Below are positions 8,914 through 16,160 of a stretch of 64,000 nt of DNA, piece after piece (the stretch's first letter is position 1; each line of letters opens with the position of its first letter). The DNA is taken from positions 7,041-71,040 of the forward strand of contig DATAVB010000164.1 of NCBI GenBank assembly GCA_036267955.1, given 5' to 3'. The stretch comes from DATAVB01 sp036267955 (GTDB taxonomy: Bacteria > Actinomycetota > Actinomycetes > Mycobacteriales > QHCD01). The position numbers and the translations under genes were made by a program. Below the pieces are notes generated by a model, which did no database searches, was not told the origin of the DNA, and saw nothing but the letters and a program-made list of their open reading frames with translations.

Positions 8914-8975
8914 TTCCATGATCGACATCGAGTTGGTGTCGCTATAGCGACGCTTAGTCGATGTCGATCATGGAA
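8914..8975. terminator. long perfect inverted repeat between convergent genes
   Basis: Perfect 18-bp arms, TTCCATGATCGACATCGA (8914-8931) and its complement (8958-8975), flank a loop that itself holds the 14-bp palindrome GTCGCTATAGCGAC (8938-8951). It separates the 3' ends of menF (+) and the binding-protein gene (-), so it can terminate both. The nested structure resembles the intergenic palindromic elements scattered in some actinobacterial genomes, so it may also be a dispersed repeat. Confidence 0.7.
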
Positions 8976-8999
8976 ATTGGGCCGGAGAAAGGCGGCGGG

Positions 9000-11126
9000 T
9001 CAGGTGGTGTGCGTGGAGGGGTCGGCCCAGAAGAAGGTCTCCGGGTCGTAGACGGCCGGCGTCGGGTGGTTCCACGGATTCACGAAACCGCCCTGGGCCA
9101 GGTTTTCCTTCCGCGGCACATTCTGCAGGTCCTTCTTCAGCACGACCACCTGCGGGAAGTTGGCCACCGAGCCCATGAAGAACGGCCCCTGCTGGGCGTG
9201 GATCTTCACCATCTCGAATACGTACTGGGTGCGCTTGAGCTCGTCGGACTCCAACAACGCCTTGCTGTAAAGCTTCTGCAGGGCCTCGATCGGGCCGCCC
9301 GGCTCGGGCGCGATCCGTGGCGGGGTCCGTTTCCACGGATCGACATTCTTCTCGGCGTGCTCATTGGGCGTGCCGATGGTCGTGTAGTACGCACCCTCCA
9401 GCGGCGACCACCGGGACGATTCCAACGGCACCAGCCACGGTGCGCGGACCAGGTGGTTGGGCGCGTCGCTGCATTCCCAGTTGGTGTGCGCCATCAGCTT
9501 TCCGGCCGTCCACATGTCACCGTACGACTGCGGTGAGATCGGATTCCGCCGCATCCGCAGGCCGATCTTCTTGCAGTCGGCCACCAGTTGGTCGTCGAAG
9601 GCGGCGTAGGTCTGCGCGATATCTGCCGAATAGTCGATGCTGACGGTGAGTTTCTTGCCGTTCGGCAGCTCGACGAAGCCGTCGCCGTCCGCGTCCTTCA
9701 GGCCGAGCTCGGCCAGCAGTTTCTTGGCCTTGGCCGGGTCGTGCTCGACATACGAGTCGCGCCAATTCTTGTACGCGGCCTTGCCGGTCGCGTCGGCGTG
9801 ATATTCCTTCGCCTTCGGGCTCAGCGTGCCCGTGGTGAGCTCGCCCTGCTGGAAGAACAATGCCTTCAGCGCGGTCTTCCGGTCCAGCGCGTGCGAGATT
9901 GCCTGCCGGAATTTGGGCTCCCGGAAAAGCTTGCGCAGCTGAGGATCCGGGTGGTCGTAATTCAGGAAGAAGACCGGTCCGGTGCCGGAGCCACTGTCCC
10001 ACAACAGGACCTCAGTCCCGGCTTTCTGCCGGGCCTGCATCATGGTCGAGACATCGGAGACGTCGATCTGATTGAAATAGCCCATGCAGAAATCGACCTT
10101 GCCCTGCTGCACTCGCAGTTTCCCGACCTGCGCGTCCTGCAACGTGTCGATCTCGATCTCGTCGAGATAGGGCAGCTGGTCGCCCTCCTTCGTGACGCAC
10201 CAGTAGTACGGGTTGCGCTCGAAGGTGACGCCCTTGTTGTTGTCGAACGACTTCGTCATGAAGCCGGTCATCGTCGGGCAGTCGGGATTCCGCGCCCAGT
10301 CGGCCTTCTGCTCCCAGAGCCCACCAACGGTGTCCCAGTTCTTCGGGACCTTCTTGTTGTATTTCGGGTGGAACTGCTTGACGTAGTGGCTCGGCAACAT
10401 CCAGATGGCCCCGTTGCTGCCATCCCCGCCGTTGACGTACGTCGCGAGCCGGTCGGCGAGCAGCGGAGCGGGAGCGTCGAAATTCAGCTCCAGCGTGCTT
10501 TCGTCGACCGCCTTCATCTTCACCAGGCTGCCGGTGCCGGACCTGCAGTCGTCCGGCACAGTCTGCGCGAAGTGACCCGGCAGGACCATGTCCTCCCACC
10601 AGAACAGGATGTCCGCAGTGGTCCACGGCTGCCCGTCCGACCATTTCAGACCCTTGCGGAAATGCAGCGTCCACTTGGACGCGTCCGCATTGGAGGACCA
10701 TTTCTCAACCAGGCCCGGCCCCAGATCCAGACCGTCGTTCAGCCACCGCACCAGGGAATGTCCGTAGAAGAACTCCTTGTTGGAGGAGGCCTTTGCCGTT
10801 CCCTGACTGGAGAAAGTGATCATGTACAGCTTGCCGCCGTACTTTCCGCGCTTCACCCACCGGTGCGGCACCACGTACGGATTCTCCGGCAGCCGTTTCG
10901 CCAACGCGGGCAGGCCCTTGCCGCGCAACGCGGGCGCCTCGCTCAACTTGGTCGGCACCGGAAGCGGCTTGGTCACCGAACCTTTGGCCGCATCCTGGCC
11001 CGAGGCGGCCGAGCCACCACCGCCTCCGCCGCCGCTGCTGCACGCAGCCAACGTCGCCGTTCCGGCGAGCAGCGCCGATCCGTAAAGAAAACTCCGCCGG
11101 GACAGGTAATTACTTTCGACAGGCAT
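9000..11126 (-). CDS. ABC transporter substrate-binding lipoprotein (family 5, peptide type)
   Basis: This is a 708-residue extracytoplasmic solute-binding protein. The N-terminus has a twin-arginine-like SRRSFL motif, a hydrophobic stretch and a lipobox ending LAAC, so it is probably exported by Tat and lipid-anchored. The body shows the family 5 pattern (GLKWSDGQPWTTADILFWWED). The substrate is unknown. It is longer than most oligopeptide-binding proteins. No permease or ATPase gene is nearby. Start ATG 11126 has AAAGGGG upstream; upstream in-frame codons precede the signal peptide and were rejected. Confidence 0.88.
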   Translation of the reverse strand: MPVESNYLSRRSFLYGSALLAGTATLAACSSGGGGGGGSAASGQDAAKGSVTKPLPVPTKLSEAPALRGKGLPALAKRLPENPYVVPHRWVKRGKYGGKLYMITFSSQGTAKASSNKEFFYGHSLVRWLNDGLDLGPGLVEKWSSNADASKWTLHFRKGLKWSDGQPWTTADILFWWEDMVLPGHFAQTVPDDCRSGTGSLVKMKAVDESTLELNFDAPAPLLADRLATYVNGGDGSNGAIWMLPSHYVKQFHPKYNKKVPKNWDTVGGLWEQKADWARNPDCPTMTGFMTKSFDNNKGVTFERNPYYWCVTKEGDQLPYLDEIEIDTLQDAQVGKLRVQQGKVDFCMGYFNQIDVSDVSTMMQARQKAGTEVLLWDSGSGTGPVFFLNYDHPDPQLRKLFREPKFRQAISHALDRKTALKALFFQQGELTTGTLSPKAKEYHADATGKAAYKNWRDSYVEHDPAKAKKLLAELGLKDADGDGFVELPNGKKLTVSIDYSADIAQTYAAFDDQLVADCKKIGLRMRRNPISPQSYGDMWTAGKLMAHTNWECSDAPNHLVRAPWLVPLESSRWSPLEGAYYTTIGTPNEHAEKNVDPWKRTPPRIAPEPGGPIEALQKLYSKALLESDELKRTQYVFEMVKIHAQQGPFFMGSVANFPQVVVLKKDLQNVPRKENLAQGGFVNPWNHPTPAVYDPETFFWADPSTHTT

Positions 11127-11226
11127 CCACGACCCCTTTCCGCCGCGGAAGACTACGCAGCCGGCACGGGGCTTGGCAACCGGTTGCACAGAATTTTCTG
11201 GGACCGGGCCGCCAGAAAACAATTTC

Positions 11227-12204
11227 CTACAAAGCCGCTGCGCAATCGGCAATCCGCGCGTGCCACCAGGAAGCACGGTCGGCCGGGGCCGCGAATTCAG
11301 CCAACAAAGCAGTGTCCGGATCCGGCCGCCGCACGGCGGTCAGGCCCAACTCCGGAATCAGCGGATCGCCGGTAATGTCACCGCTCATCAGGCTGAGCGT
11401 GCCGAGTCCGCAGGCATAATCCAATTCCGGCAGCGCGGCGGCGAGCGCCAACCCCGCCGCCAACCCGACCGAGGTGTCGACCGCGGAGGAGACGACGCAC
11501 GGCAGCCCGCACGCTTCGGCCACCTGCAACGCCCGGGCCACGCCGCCCAGCGGCGCCACCTTGAGCACCGCGATGTCCGCCGCGCCGGCGACGACGACCC
11601 GCATCGGGTCCTCGGCCTTGCGGATCGACTCGTCGGCGGCGATCGGCACCTCGACCCGCCGGCGTACGGCGGCCAACTCGTCCAGCCCGGCACACGGCTG
11701 CTCGACGTACTCCAGTCCACCGGCCGCCCGGTCCAGGGCACGGATCGCGGCGACCGCCTCCTGGATCGACCAACCGGCGTTGGCGTCGACCCGGATCTTT
11801 CCGGCCGGGCCGAGCTCGGCCCGCACCGCCTCGACCCGGGCGATGTCGTCGGCGAGTTGCTGACCGGTCTCGGCCACCTTCACTTTTACCGTCCCGCCCA
11901 CCGCGCCGGCGCCGCCGGCCGCGACGATGCGGCGGGCCTGCTCCACATCGCAGGCCGGCACGGTCGTGTTGATCGGGATCGCGTCCCGGACGCCGGCCGG
12001 CCAGCTGGTGGTGCACGCTTCCCGGGCCGCGGCCAGCCAGGCGGCCGACTCGGCGACGCCGTACTCCAGGAACGGGGCGAACTCGCCCCAGCCGGCCGGC
12101 CCGTGCAGCAGCGCGGCCTCCCGGACGGTGATCCCGCGGAACCGGGTCCGCATCGGAATCGACACCACGTGAATGTCCACAGTGGACAACCAGTCCGTGA
12201 CCAC
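11227..12204 (-). CDS. menC: o-succinylbenzoate synthase
   Basis: This is an enolase-superfamily enzyme (325 residues) that dehydrates SHCHC to o-succinylbenzoate in menaquinone synthesis. Visible residues are the lysine pair in VKVKV, the metal ligands in RVDANAGWS, EYVEQP and AADES, and the second catalytic lysine in VLKVAPLGG. GTG 12204 is chosen because GGGGG lies 5 nt upstream; GTG 12210 is equally possible. The gene shares a promoter region with the divergent menE. Confidence 0.93.
   Translation of the reverse strand: MVTDWLSTVDIHVVSIPMRTRFRGITVREAALLHGPAGWGEFAPFLEYGVAESAAWLAAAREACTTSWPAGVRDAIPINTTVPACDVEQARRIVAAGGAGAVGGTVKVKVAETGQQLADDIARVEAVRAELGPAGKIRVDANAGWSIQEAVAAIRALDRAAGGLEYVEQPCAGLDELAAVRRRVEVPIAADESIRKAEDPMRVVVAGAADIAVLKVAPLGGVARALQVAEACGLPCVVSSAVDTSVGLAAGLALAAALPELDYACGLGTLSLMSGDITGDPLIPELGLTAVRRPDPDTALLAEFAAPADRASWWHARIADCAAAL
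12174..12188. repeat. palindrome TGTCCACAGTGGACA, copy inside menC
   Basis: This is an exact copy of the 13-nt palindrome GTCCAC-N-GTGGAC with a matching T/A flank. It encodes Ser-Thr-Val-Asp in menC. See the finding on its recurrence across the window. Confidence 0.7.
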
Positions 12205-12234
12205 GCTCACCCCCAGCAACGTTCCGCCGATGGC

Positions 12235-12241
12235 TACCCTA
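12235..12241. promoter_or_regulatory. bidirectional promoter with overlapping -10 boxes (menC/menE)
   Basis: TACCCT (12235-12240, + strand) and TAGGGT (12236-12241, - strand) are both good TANNNT -10 boxes and share five base pairs. The predicted menE start point is about 12247, 3 nt before its ATG (nearly leaderless). The predicted menC start point is about 12229, giving a leader of about 20-25 nt. No convincing -35 was identified on either side. Confidence 0.55.
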
Positions 12242-12249
12242 ATGACGAC

Positions 12250-13392
12250 ATGCGAACACGTCCTTTGCGGGCTGTGCACGCCCCGCTGCACCCGGATCCC
12301 ATCGGCGCCTTCCGCCGCGCCGTCGCGGCGGCCCTGGACGGCGGCGACGCCCTGCTGCCGCTCGGCCGGCCGGACGACGCGGCTGTCTTCGAACCCGACC
12401 GCGGCGCCGACCCGGACACCGCCGTGGTGATCGGCACGTCCGGTTCGACCGGCGTACCCAAGGGGGTCACGCTCTCCGCGCCCGCGCTGCTGGCATCGGC
12501 GACCGCCACTCACGAGCGGCTCGGCGGCCCCGGACACTGGATCCTGGCCCTACCGGTGCACCACATCGCCGGCCTGCAGGTGCTGGTCCGCAGCGTCGTC
12601 GCCGAGACCGAAGTGTCCACCGTGGACAGTACGGATGGCTTTACCCCACAGGCATTTCTGGCCGCCGCGCAGCACCTCCCGGCCGGCCGACGGTACGCGG
12701 CGCTGGTGCCGACCCAGCTCAGCCGGCTGCTCGACGCCGGCGGACCGGCGGTCGAGGCGGCCGCCGGCTGCGCCGCGATCATCGTCGGCGGCGCCGCCGC
12801 CGCGGAGTCGCTGCTGGACCGGGCCCGCAGCGTCGGCATCACCCCGGTTACGACGTACGGCATGTCCGAGACCTCCGGCGGCTGCGTCTACGACGGGTCG
12901 CCGCTGCGCGACGTGCGGGTCGATGTGGACACCGACGGCGCGGTCCGGCTCGGCGGTCCCACCCTTGCCACCGGCTACCTGCGCCGGCCGGACCTGACCG
13001 CGGCCGCCTTCGTGGACGACTGGTTCCACACCCGCGATGTCGGCCGCTGGCTCCCCGACGGCCGGCTGGAGATCCTGGGCCGCAGTGACGACGTGGTCAA
13101 CAGCGGTGGGGAGAAGATCCCGCCGATCCTGGTCGAACGCGCATTGACGGCCAACCCGGGGGTGGATTCCGCCTGCGTGGTGGGCATTCCGGACGAGCAG
13201 TGGGGCCAGGTGGTGGCCGCCGCCGTGGTCAGCGCCGGCGACGTAGACCTCGACGCATTGCGGGCCGCGGTCCGCAATGCGGCCGGCCGGCACGCCGTAC
13301 CAAAGCGGCTGCTGGTCGTGACGGAACTGCCGATGCTGGACTCGGGAAAAGTGAACCGGACCGCCGTCGCCGCCCTGCTGGCGGGCAGCTGA
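12250..13392 (+). CDS. menE: o-succinylbenzoate-CoA ligase
   Basis: This AMP-forming ligase (380 residues) activates o-succinylbenzoate with CoA in menaquinone synthesis. The P-loop signature is VIGTSGSTGVPKGVTLS, the A8 region is GRSDDVVNSGGEKIPP, and the C-terminal catalytic lysine is in DSGKVNRTAV. It is shorter than generic acyl-CoA ligases, as usual for actinobacterial MenE. It is divergent from menC. ATG 12250 is chosen because the -10 box lies immediately upstream; an open frame further upstream overlaps menC and is not coding. Confidence 0.94.
   Translation: MRTRPLRAVHAPLHPDPIGAFRRAVAAALDGGDALLPLGRPDDAAVFEPDRGADPDTAVVIGTSGSTGVPKGVTLSAPALLASATATHERLGGPGHWILALPVHHIAGLQVLVRSVVAETEVSTVDSTDGFTPQAFLAAAQHLPAGRRYAALVPTQLSRLLDAGGPAVEAAAGCAAIIVGGAAAAESLLDRARSVGITPVTTYGMSETSGGCVYDGSPLRDVRVDVDTDGAVRLGGPTLATGYLRRPDLTAAAFVDDWFHTRDVGRWLPDGRLEILGRSDDVVNSGGEKIPPILVERALTANPGVDSACVVGIPDEQWGQVVAAAVVSAGDVDLDALRAAVRNAAGRHAVPKRLLVVTELPMLDSGKVNRTAVAALLAGS
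12614..12628. repeat. palindrome TGTCCACCGTGGACA, copy inside menE
   Basis: This is an exact copy of GTCCAC-N-GTGGAC with the same T/A flank as the copy at 12174. It encodes Ser-Thr-Val-Asp within menE, in a stretch with no recognised catalytic motif. Confidence 0.7.
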
Positions 13393-13399
13393 CCGGTCG

Positions 13400-13654
13400 C
13401 TACTCCTGCGGCTCGTCGCCGCGCAGCGCCGCCCGCAGGTTCTGCTTGGTGGTGCGCTTGCGCTCCACCCGGGCCTCCAGGTCGCCGGCCAACGCCTGGC
13501 GCGGACGCTTCAGCACCACCACCGAGATCGGCACGCTCAGCAGCAGGGCGGCCAGGATCAGATAGAACGACCGCAGCCCGATCAGATAGAGAATCCCGGC
13601 CAGGACAGCGAAAATGCCCAACCGGCCGACCAAGTAGAAACCCAACGAGCGCAC
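13400..13654 (-). CDS. DUF4229 small membrane protein
   Basis: This is an 84-residue protein with two transmembrane helices (about residues 7-26 and 28-48) and a basic cytoplasmic tail (VERKRTTKQNLRAALRG). It matches the DUF4229 family, whose members commonly sit beside menaquinone genes in actinobacteria; the function is unknown. It converges on menE with a 7-nt gap. Start ATG 13654 begins MRSLGFYLVGRLG, the usual family N-terminus. Confidence 0.8.
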   Translation of the reverse strand: MRSLGFYLVGRLGIFAVLAGILYLIGLRSFYLILAALLLSVPISVVVLKRPRQALAGDLEARVERKRTTKQNLRAALRGDEPQE

Positions 13655-13785
13655 GGCAATCGGCCCCAGCAGCAGTGAACAGAGACGGCTATCACGGTAC
13701 GCTGCGCCGGCGGCAGGCAGCAGCCCGGCTCCGGCCGGTGCCCTTTCGCGCAGAAATCTGACCCGAAAGGCTGCCCCGCCGCCCG

Positions 13786-13814
13786 CTGACAGTGCGTTAG
13801 GGCCGACCTACGCT
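13786..13814 (+). promoter_or_regulatory. promoter of the CHAT-associated sigma factor gene
   Basis: CTGACA (13786-13791) and TACGCT (13809-13814) are separated by 17 nt, a housekeeping-type promoter with five of six matches at -35. The predicted start point is about 13821, leaving an untranslated leader of about 117 nt before the preferred GTG. Confidence 0.6.
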
Positions 13815-13937
13815 GAGTCGATGCAGGGACAACTGGCGGTATCCCATGCCGGAACGAGCTGTCACCTGTCCATCGGCCATCGGGCACACTGGGCCCTGGT
13901 GCGGGCGAACGCCTGGCCGACGGCAGGAGGCGACGGA

Positions 13938-14543
13938 GTGCAGAGGTCCGACACGGAGCAGCCGGGCGAGCTGGTACGCCGGGCCGCCGCGGGTGACCAG
14001 CGGGCATGGGACGAGCTCGTCGGTCGATACACGGACCTGTTGTGGTCGATCGCGCGCGGCTTCCGCCTCGGCACCGCCGATGCCGCGGACGCCATCCAGA
14101 CCAGCTGGCTGCGGTTGCTGGAGAACCTCGATCGGATCAGCGATCCCGACCGGGTCGCGGCGTGGCTGGCCACGACGACCCGGCGGGAATGTCTCAAGAC
14201 CCTGCAGCGCGGCAATCGGGAGCGACCGATCCCGGCCGGCCACGTCACGCTCGACGGCGTCGACGCCGGCCCGGTCGACGGCCGGCTCCTCGTGGCCGAG
14301 CGGGACGCACAGCTGTGGGACGCCTTCACCGGGATGTCCGACCGGTGCCAGTGCCTGCTCCGCGTCCTGATGGCCTCGCCGCCGCCCTCGTACGAAGCGG
14401 TGTCCGCGGCGCTGGAGATGCCGATCGGCAGCATCGGCCCGACCCGGGCCCGGTGCCTGTCCCGGCTGCGTGAACTGCTCGTCGAACGCGGCGACCTGCT
14501 CGACACCGAGCCGGCCGGACGCCGCGAGGGGAGGTCCTCATGA
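13938..14543 (+). CDS. ECF-type sigma-70 family RNA polymerase sigma factor
   Basis: This is a 201-residue two-domain sigma factor. Sigma region 2 is seen as RAWDELVGRYTDLLWSIARG with DAADAIQTSWLRLLENL, and region 4 as a helix-turn-helix near SYEAVSAALEMPIGSIGPTRARC, where the SIGPTRAR recognition helix is typical. GTG 13938 is chosen for its AGGAGG site. An ATG at 13821 sits exactly on the predicted transcript start, but the codons between have weak G/C third-position bias. It overlaps the next gene by 4 nt. It probably directs transcription of the CHAT module; the target promoters are unknown. Confidence 0.88.
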   Translation: MQRSDTEQPGELVRRAAAGDQRAWDELVGRYTDLLWSIARGFRLGTADAADAIQTSWLRLLENLDRISDPDRVAAWLATTTRRECLKTLQRGNRERPIPAGHVTLDGVDAGPVDGRLLVAERDAQLWDAFTGMSDRCQCLLRVLMASPPPSYEAVSAALEMPIGSIGPTRARCLSRLRELLVERGDLLDTEPAGRREGRSS

Positions 14544-15019
14544 CCGATCAGCCTGCGGGCGACCTCGTGGCCGACGACCAGTTGATCGCCCGACTCGGCC
14601 AGCTGGCCCCGGTGCTCGATCCGGCGCCACCGACCCTGTTGGACTCGGCGCGGGCGCTGTTCGGGCTGGGCCGGCTGGACGCCGACCTGGCCCAGCTGGT
14701 GCGGGACTCCGCCGATGCGCCCGAGCGGTCGCTCGAGCTCGCCGTCCGGGCCGCCGACGACGACCGGCTGCTGTCCTTCGAATCGGGTGCCGCCGGGGTC
14801 GAGATGCAGATCAGCGAGCGGGCCGACCGGCGCGACATCGTCTGCCACGTCACCGGCGTACCGCTGCGGGACGCGCAGCTGGAGACGACCATCGGCCGGC
14901 AGGCACTGCGGATCGACGACGGCGTGCTCATCGCCCGGGATCTGGCCGCCGGCCCGTTGCGCCTGCGGCTCACCACCACCGCCGGCACGTCGATCGTGAC
15001 GAGCTGGGTTCGCGTCTGA
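14540..15019 (+). CDS. sigma-factor partner protein of CHAT clusters, unknown function
   Basis: This is a 159-residue soluble protein coupled to the sigma factor (ATGA overlap). The N-terminal half is helical (LLDSARALFGLGRLDADLAQLV). The C-terminal half, ending in SWVRV, looks all-beta, like a carboxypeptidase-regulatory or Ig-like fold. Similar proteins accompany sigma factor plus CHAT genes in other actinobacteria (recollection, not searched). It could regulate the sigma factor, but it lacks a membrane segment and a zinc-binding anti-sigma motif, so that is inference. Confidence 0.75.
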   Translation: MTDQPAGDLVADDQLIARLGQLAPVLDPAPPTLLDSARALFGLGRLDADLAQLVRDSADAPERSLELAVRAADDDRLLSFESGAAGVEMQISERADRRDIVCHVTGVPLRDAQLETTIGRQALRIDDGVLIARDLAAGPLRLRLTTTAGTSIVTSWVRV

Positions 15020-15077
15020 CGCACCACCGGGTCTGGCGCACCACCCGGGTCTGGCGCAACACCCGGTCTGGCGCAAC
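15014..15077 (+). repeat. tandem repeat over the 3' end of the partner gene
   Basis: There are about three and a half copies of a 17-18 nt unit, GTCTGGCGCAACACCCG with small variations: 15014-15030, 15031-15048, 15049-15065 and 15066-15077. The first copy contains the stop codon of the upstream gene. The last runs into a hairpin. Confidence 0.75.
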
Positions 15078-15117
15078 ATGGCGGGATGGGCACCATGGGT
15101 GCCGCATCCCGCCATGT
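15076..15117 (+). terminator. hairpin terminator after the sigma-partner operon
   Basis: A 13-bp stem (15076-15088 with 15105-15117) continues as a 6-bp inner stem (GGCACC with GGTGCC) and a 3-nt loop, with one bulged base. It lacks a T-tract. It separates the rightward sigma operon from the leftward regulator operon. Confidence 0.6.
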
Positions 15118-15206
15118 CTCTTCGTCGTCAGCCGCACAACGCTGGGCGCCTGCCGAGTTCTATCTACCTGTAAGGCTGTTGCTACCTGTCAGCCTGTGCA
15201 GCGCCG

Positions 15207-15356
15207 TCAGGACTGCGGCGGCTCCTTGGGCTCCATTTCGATCGCCTTCTCGGCCTCGTGGTGGCCACTGGGCTGCGAGTCGACCGGCTGGGTCGGGCTC
15301 GTGGGGACCGGGGTCTGCGGCTCGGCAGGCTCGTCAGTCGGCTGGGTTTTCGGCAT
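15207..15356 (-). CDS. 49-residue acidic/proline-rich microprotein
   Basis: This is an open frame whose ATG (15356-15354) follows the regulator stop by one base (TGA-G-ATG), so it is probably translated by coupling. The product begins MPKTQPTDEPAEPQTP and ends EMEPKEPPQS: Pro, Glu, Thr and Ser rich, no hydrophobic core, probably disordered. Base use is as GC-rich as neighbouring genes. The function is unknown. Its place inside the CHAT island suggests a substrate, tag or inhibitor of that system (inference). Confidence 0.6.
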   Translation of the reverse strand: MPKTQPTDEPAEPQTPVPTSPTQPVDSQPSGHHEAEKAIEMEPKEPPQS

Positions 15357-15357
15357 C

Positions 15358-15996
15358 TCAGATCAGACCTTCCCGGACGGCAAAAGCCACCGCGTGTGTT
15401 CGGTTACGGAGTTGGAACCTCATGGCGAGGTCATGCAGTGCATTCTTGATCGTGCGCTCGGAATAGGTGAGCTGTCCGGCGATTTCGGCGGTGCTGTACC
15501 CGTCCGCCACCAATCGCAGGACGGCGAGTTCGCGTTCGGTGAGCCCGCCGAAGGTGAGTCGGCCGTTGGCTGTCTCGGTGCATTGCCCCCGCTGCAACAG
15601 CCGGCCCAGCACGTCCGCCGGTAGCACCCCCTCCCCCGCTGCGACCCTACGCACCGCGTGGATCAGCCGCTCGGAAGTGGCTTCGGTCCGCCGGATCAGC
15701 GCGCCGGCCCCGGACTCGACCGCGGCCAACACCGCACGGCCGTCGAGCGACTCCACGACGAGCACGACCCGGTGTCCACCGCTACGTTGCACGGACCTGA
15801 GCGCATCGCTCGTATGCTCGTTGAGCGAATCCGCCACAACTACTGCCACATCGAACGCCGCGCCGGTGCCCCCACCGGCCGGGGTCGACGGGTCAGCGGA
15901 GAGGACGACCACGTCGTGTGCTGCCGAGAGCGAAGCCACGGTGCCGGCACGCAGGATGGGGTCCGCGGCATGCACCGCGACTCGGATCGTACTCAT
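15358..15996 (-). CDS. LuxR/NarL-type regulator with degenerate receiver
   Basis: This is a 212-residue transcription factor. The C-terminal LuxR helix-turn-helix is clear (LTERELAVLRLVADGYSTAE, then RTIKNALHDL). The N-terminal domain has a receiver layout, but the acidic pair after the first strand reads HAAD, and the usual phospho-aspartate position (strand 3, FDVAVVV) is not Asp. It is therefore probably not controlled by phosphorylation. Start ATG 15996 has GAGAGGGGG upstream. It is divergent from the CHAT gene with 164 nt between starts, so it is a likely regulator of it. Confidence 0.87.
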   Translation of the reverse strand: MSTIRVAVHAADPILRAGTVASLSAAHDVVVLSADPSTPAGGGTGAAFDVAVVVADSLNEHTSDALRSVQRSGGHRVVLVVESLDGRAVLAAVESGAGALIRRTEATSERLIHAVRRVAAGEGVLPADVLGRLLQRGQCTETANGRLTFGGLTERELAVLRLVADGYSTAEIAGQLTYSERTIKNALHDLAMRFQLRNRTHAVAFAVREGLI

Positions 15997-16160
15997 CCCT
16001 CGCCCCCTCTCCTCGAAGTCTTCGCAGCACAGATCAGCGGGACCGGTCAGGTGATACACGAGGGCCGGACAAATCCTTACCCGCAGCCAAATCCTTACCT
16101 GGCAGCGGAATTGGTACGGCGGCCCGCCGCGCGAGCTACCGGTCCCCGCCGGCGGCGCCG

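Noticed and set aside
9588..11375. Long open frame (595 codons) on the plus strand opposite the binding-protein gene
   Set aside because: It is a mirror of a well-supported gene in GC-rich DNA; the product is low-complexity and matches no family, and no ribosome site or promoter precedes it.
12174..12188. Replication origin or DnaA-box cluster
   Set aside because: Boxes resembling TTGTCCACA occur only singly within palindromes, with no cluster, no AT-rich unwinding region, and no dnaA/dnaN genes.
13821..13937. Start of the sigma factor at ATG 13821 on the predicted transcript start
   Set aside because: Codons in this stretch have weak third-position G/C preference and the peptide looks unconserved, while GTG 13938 has an AGGAGG site at ideal spacing.
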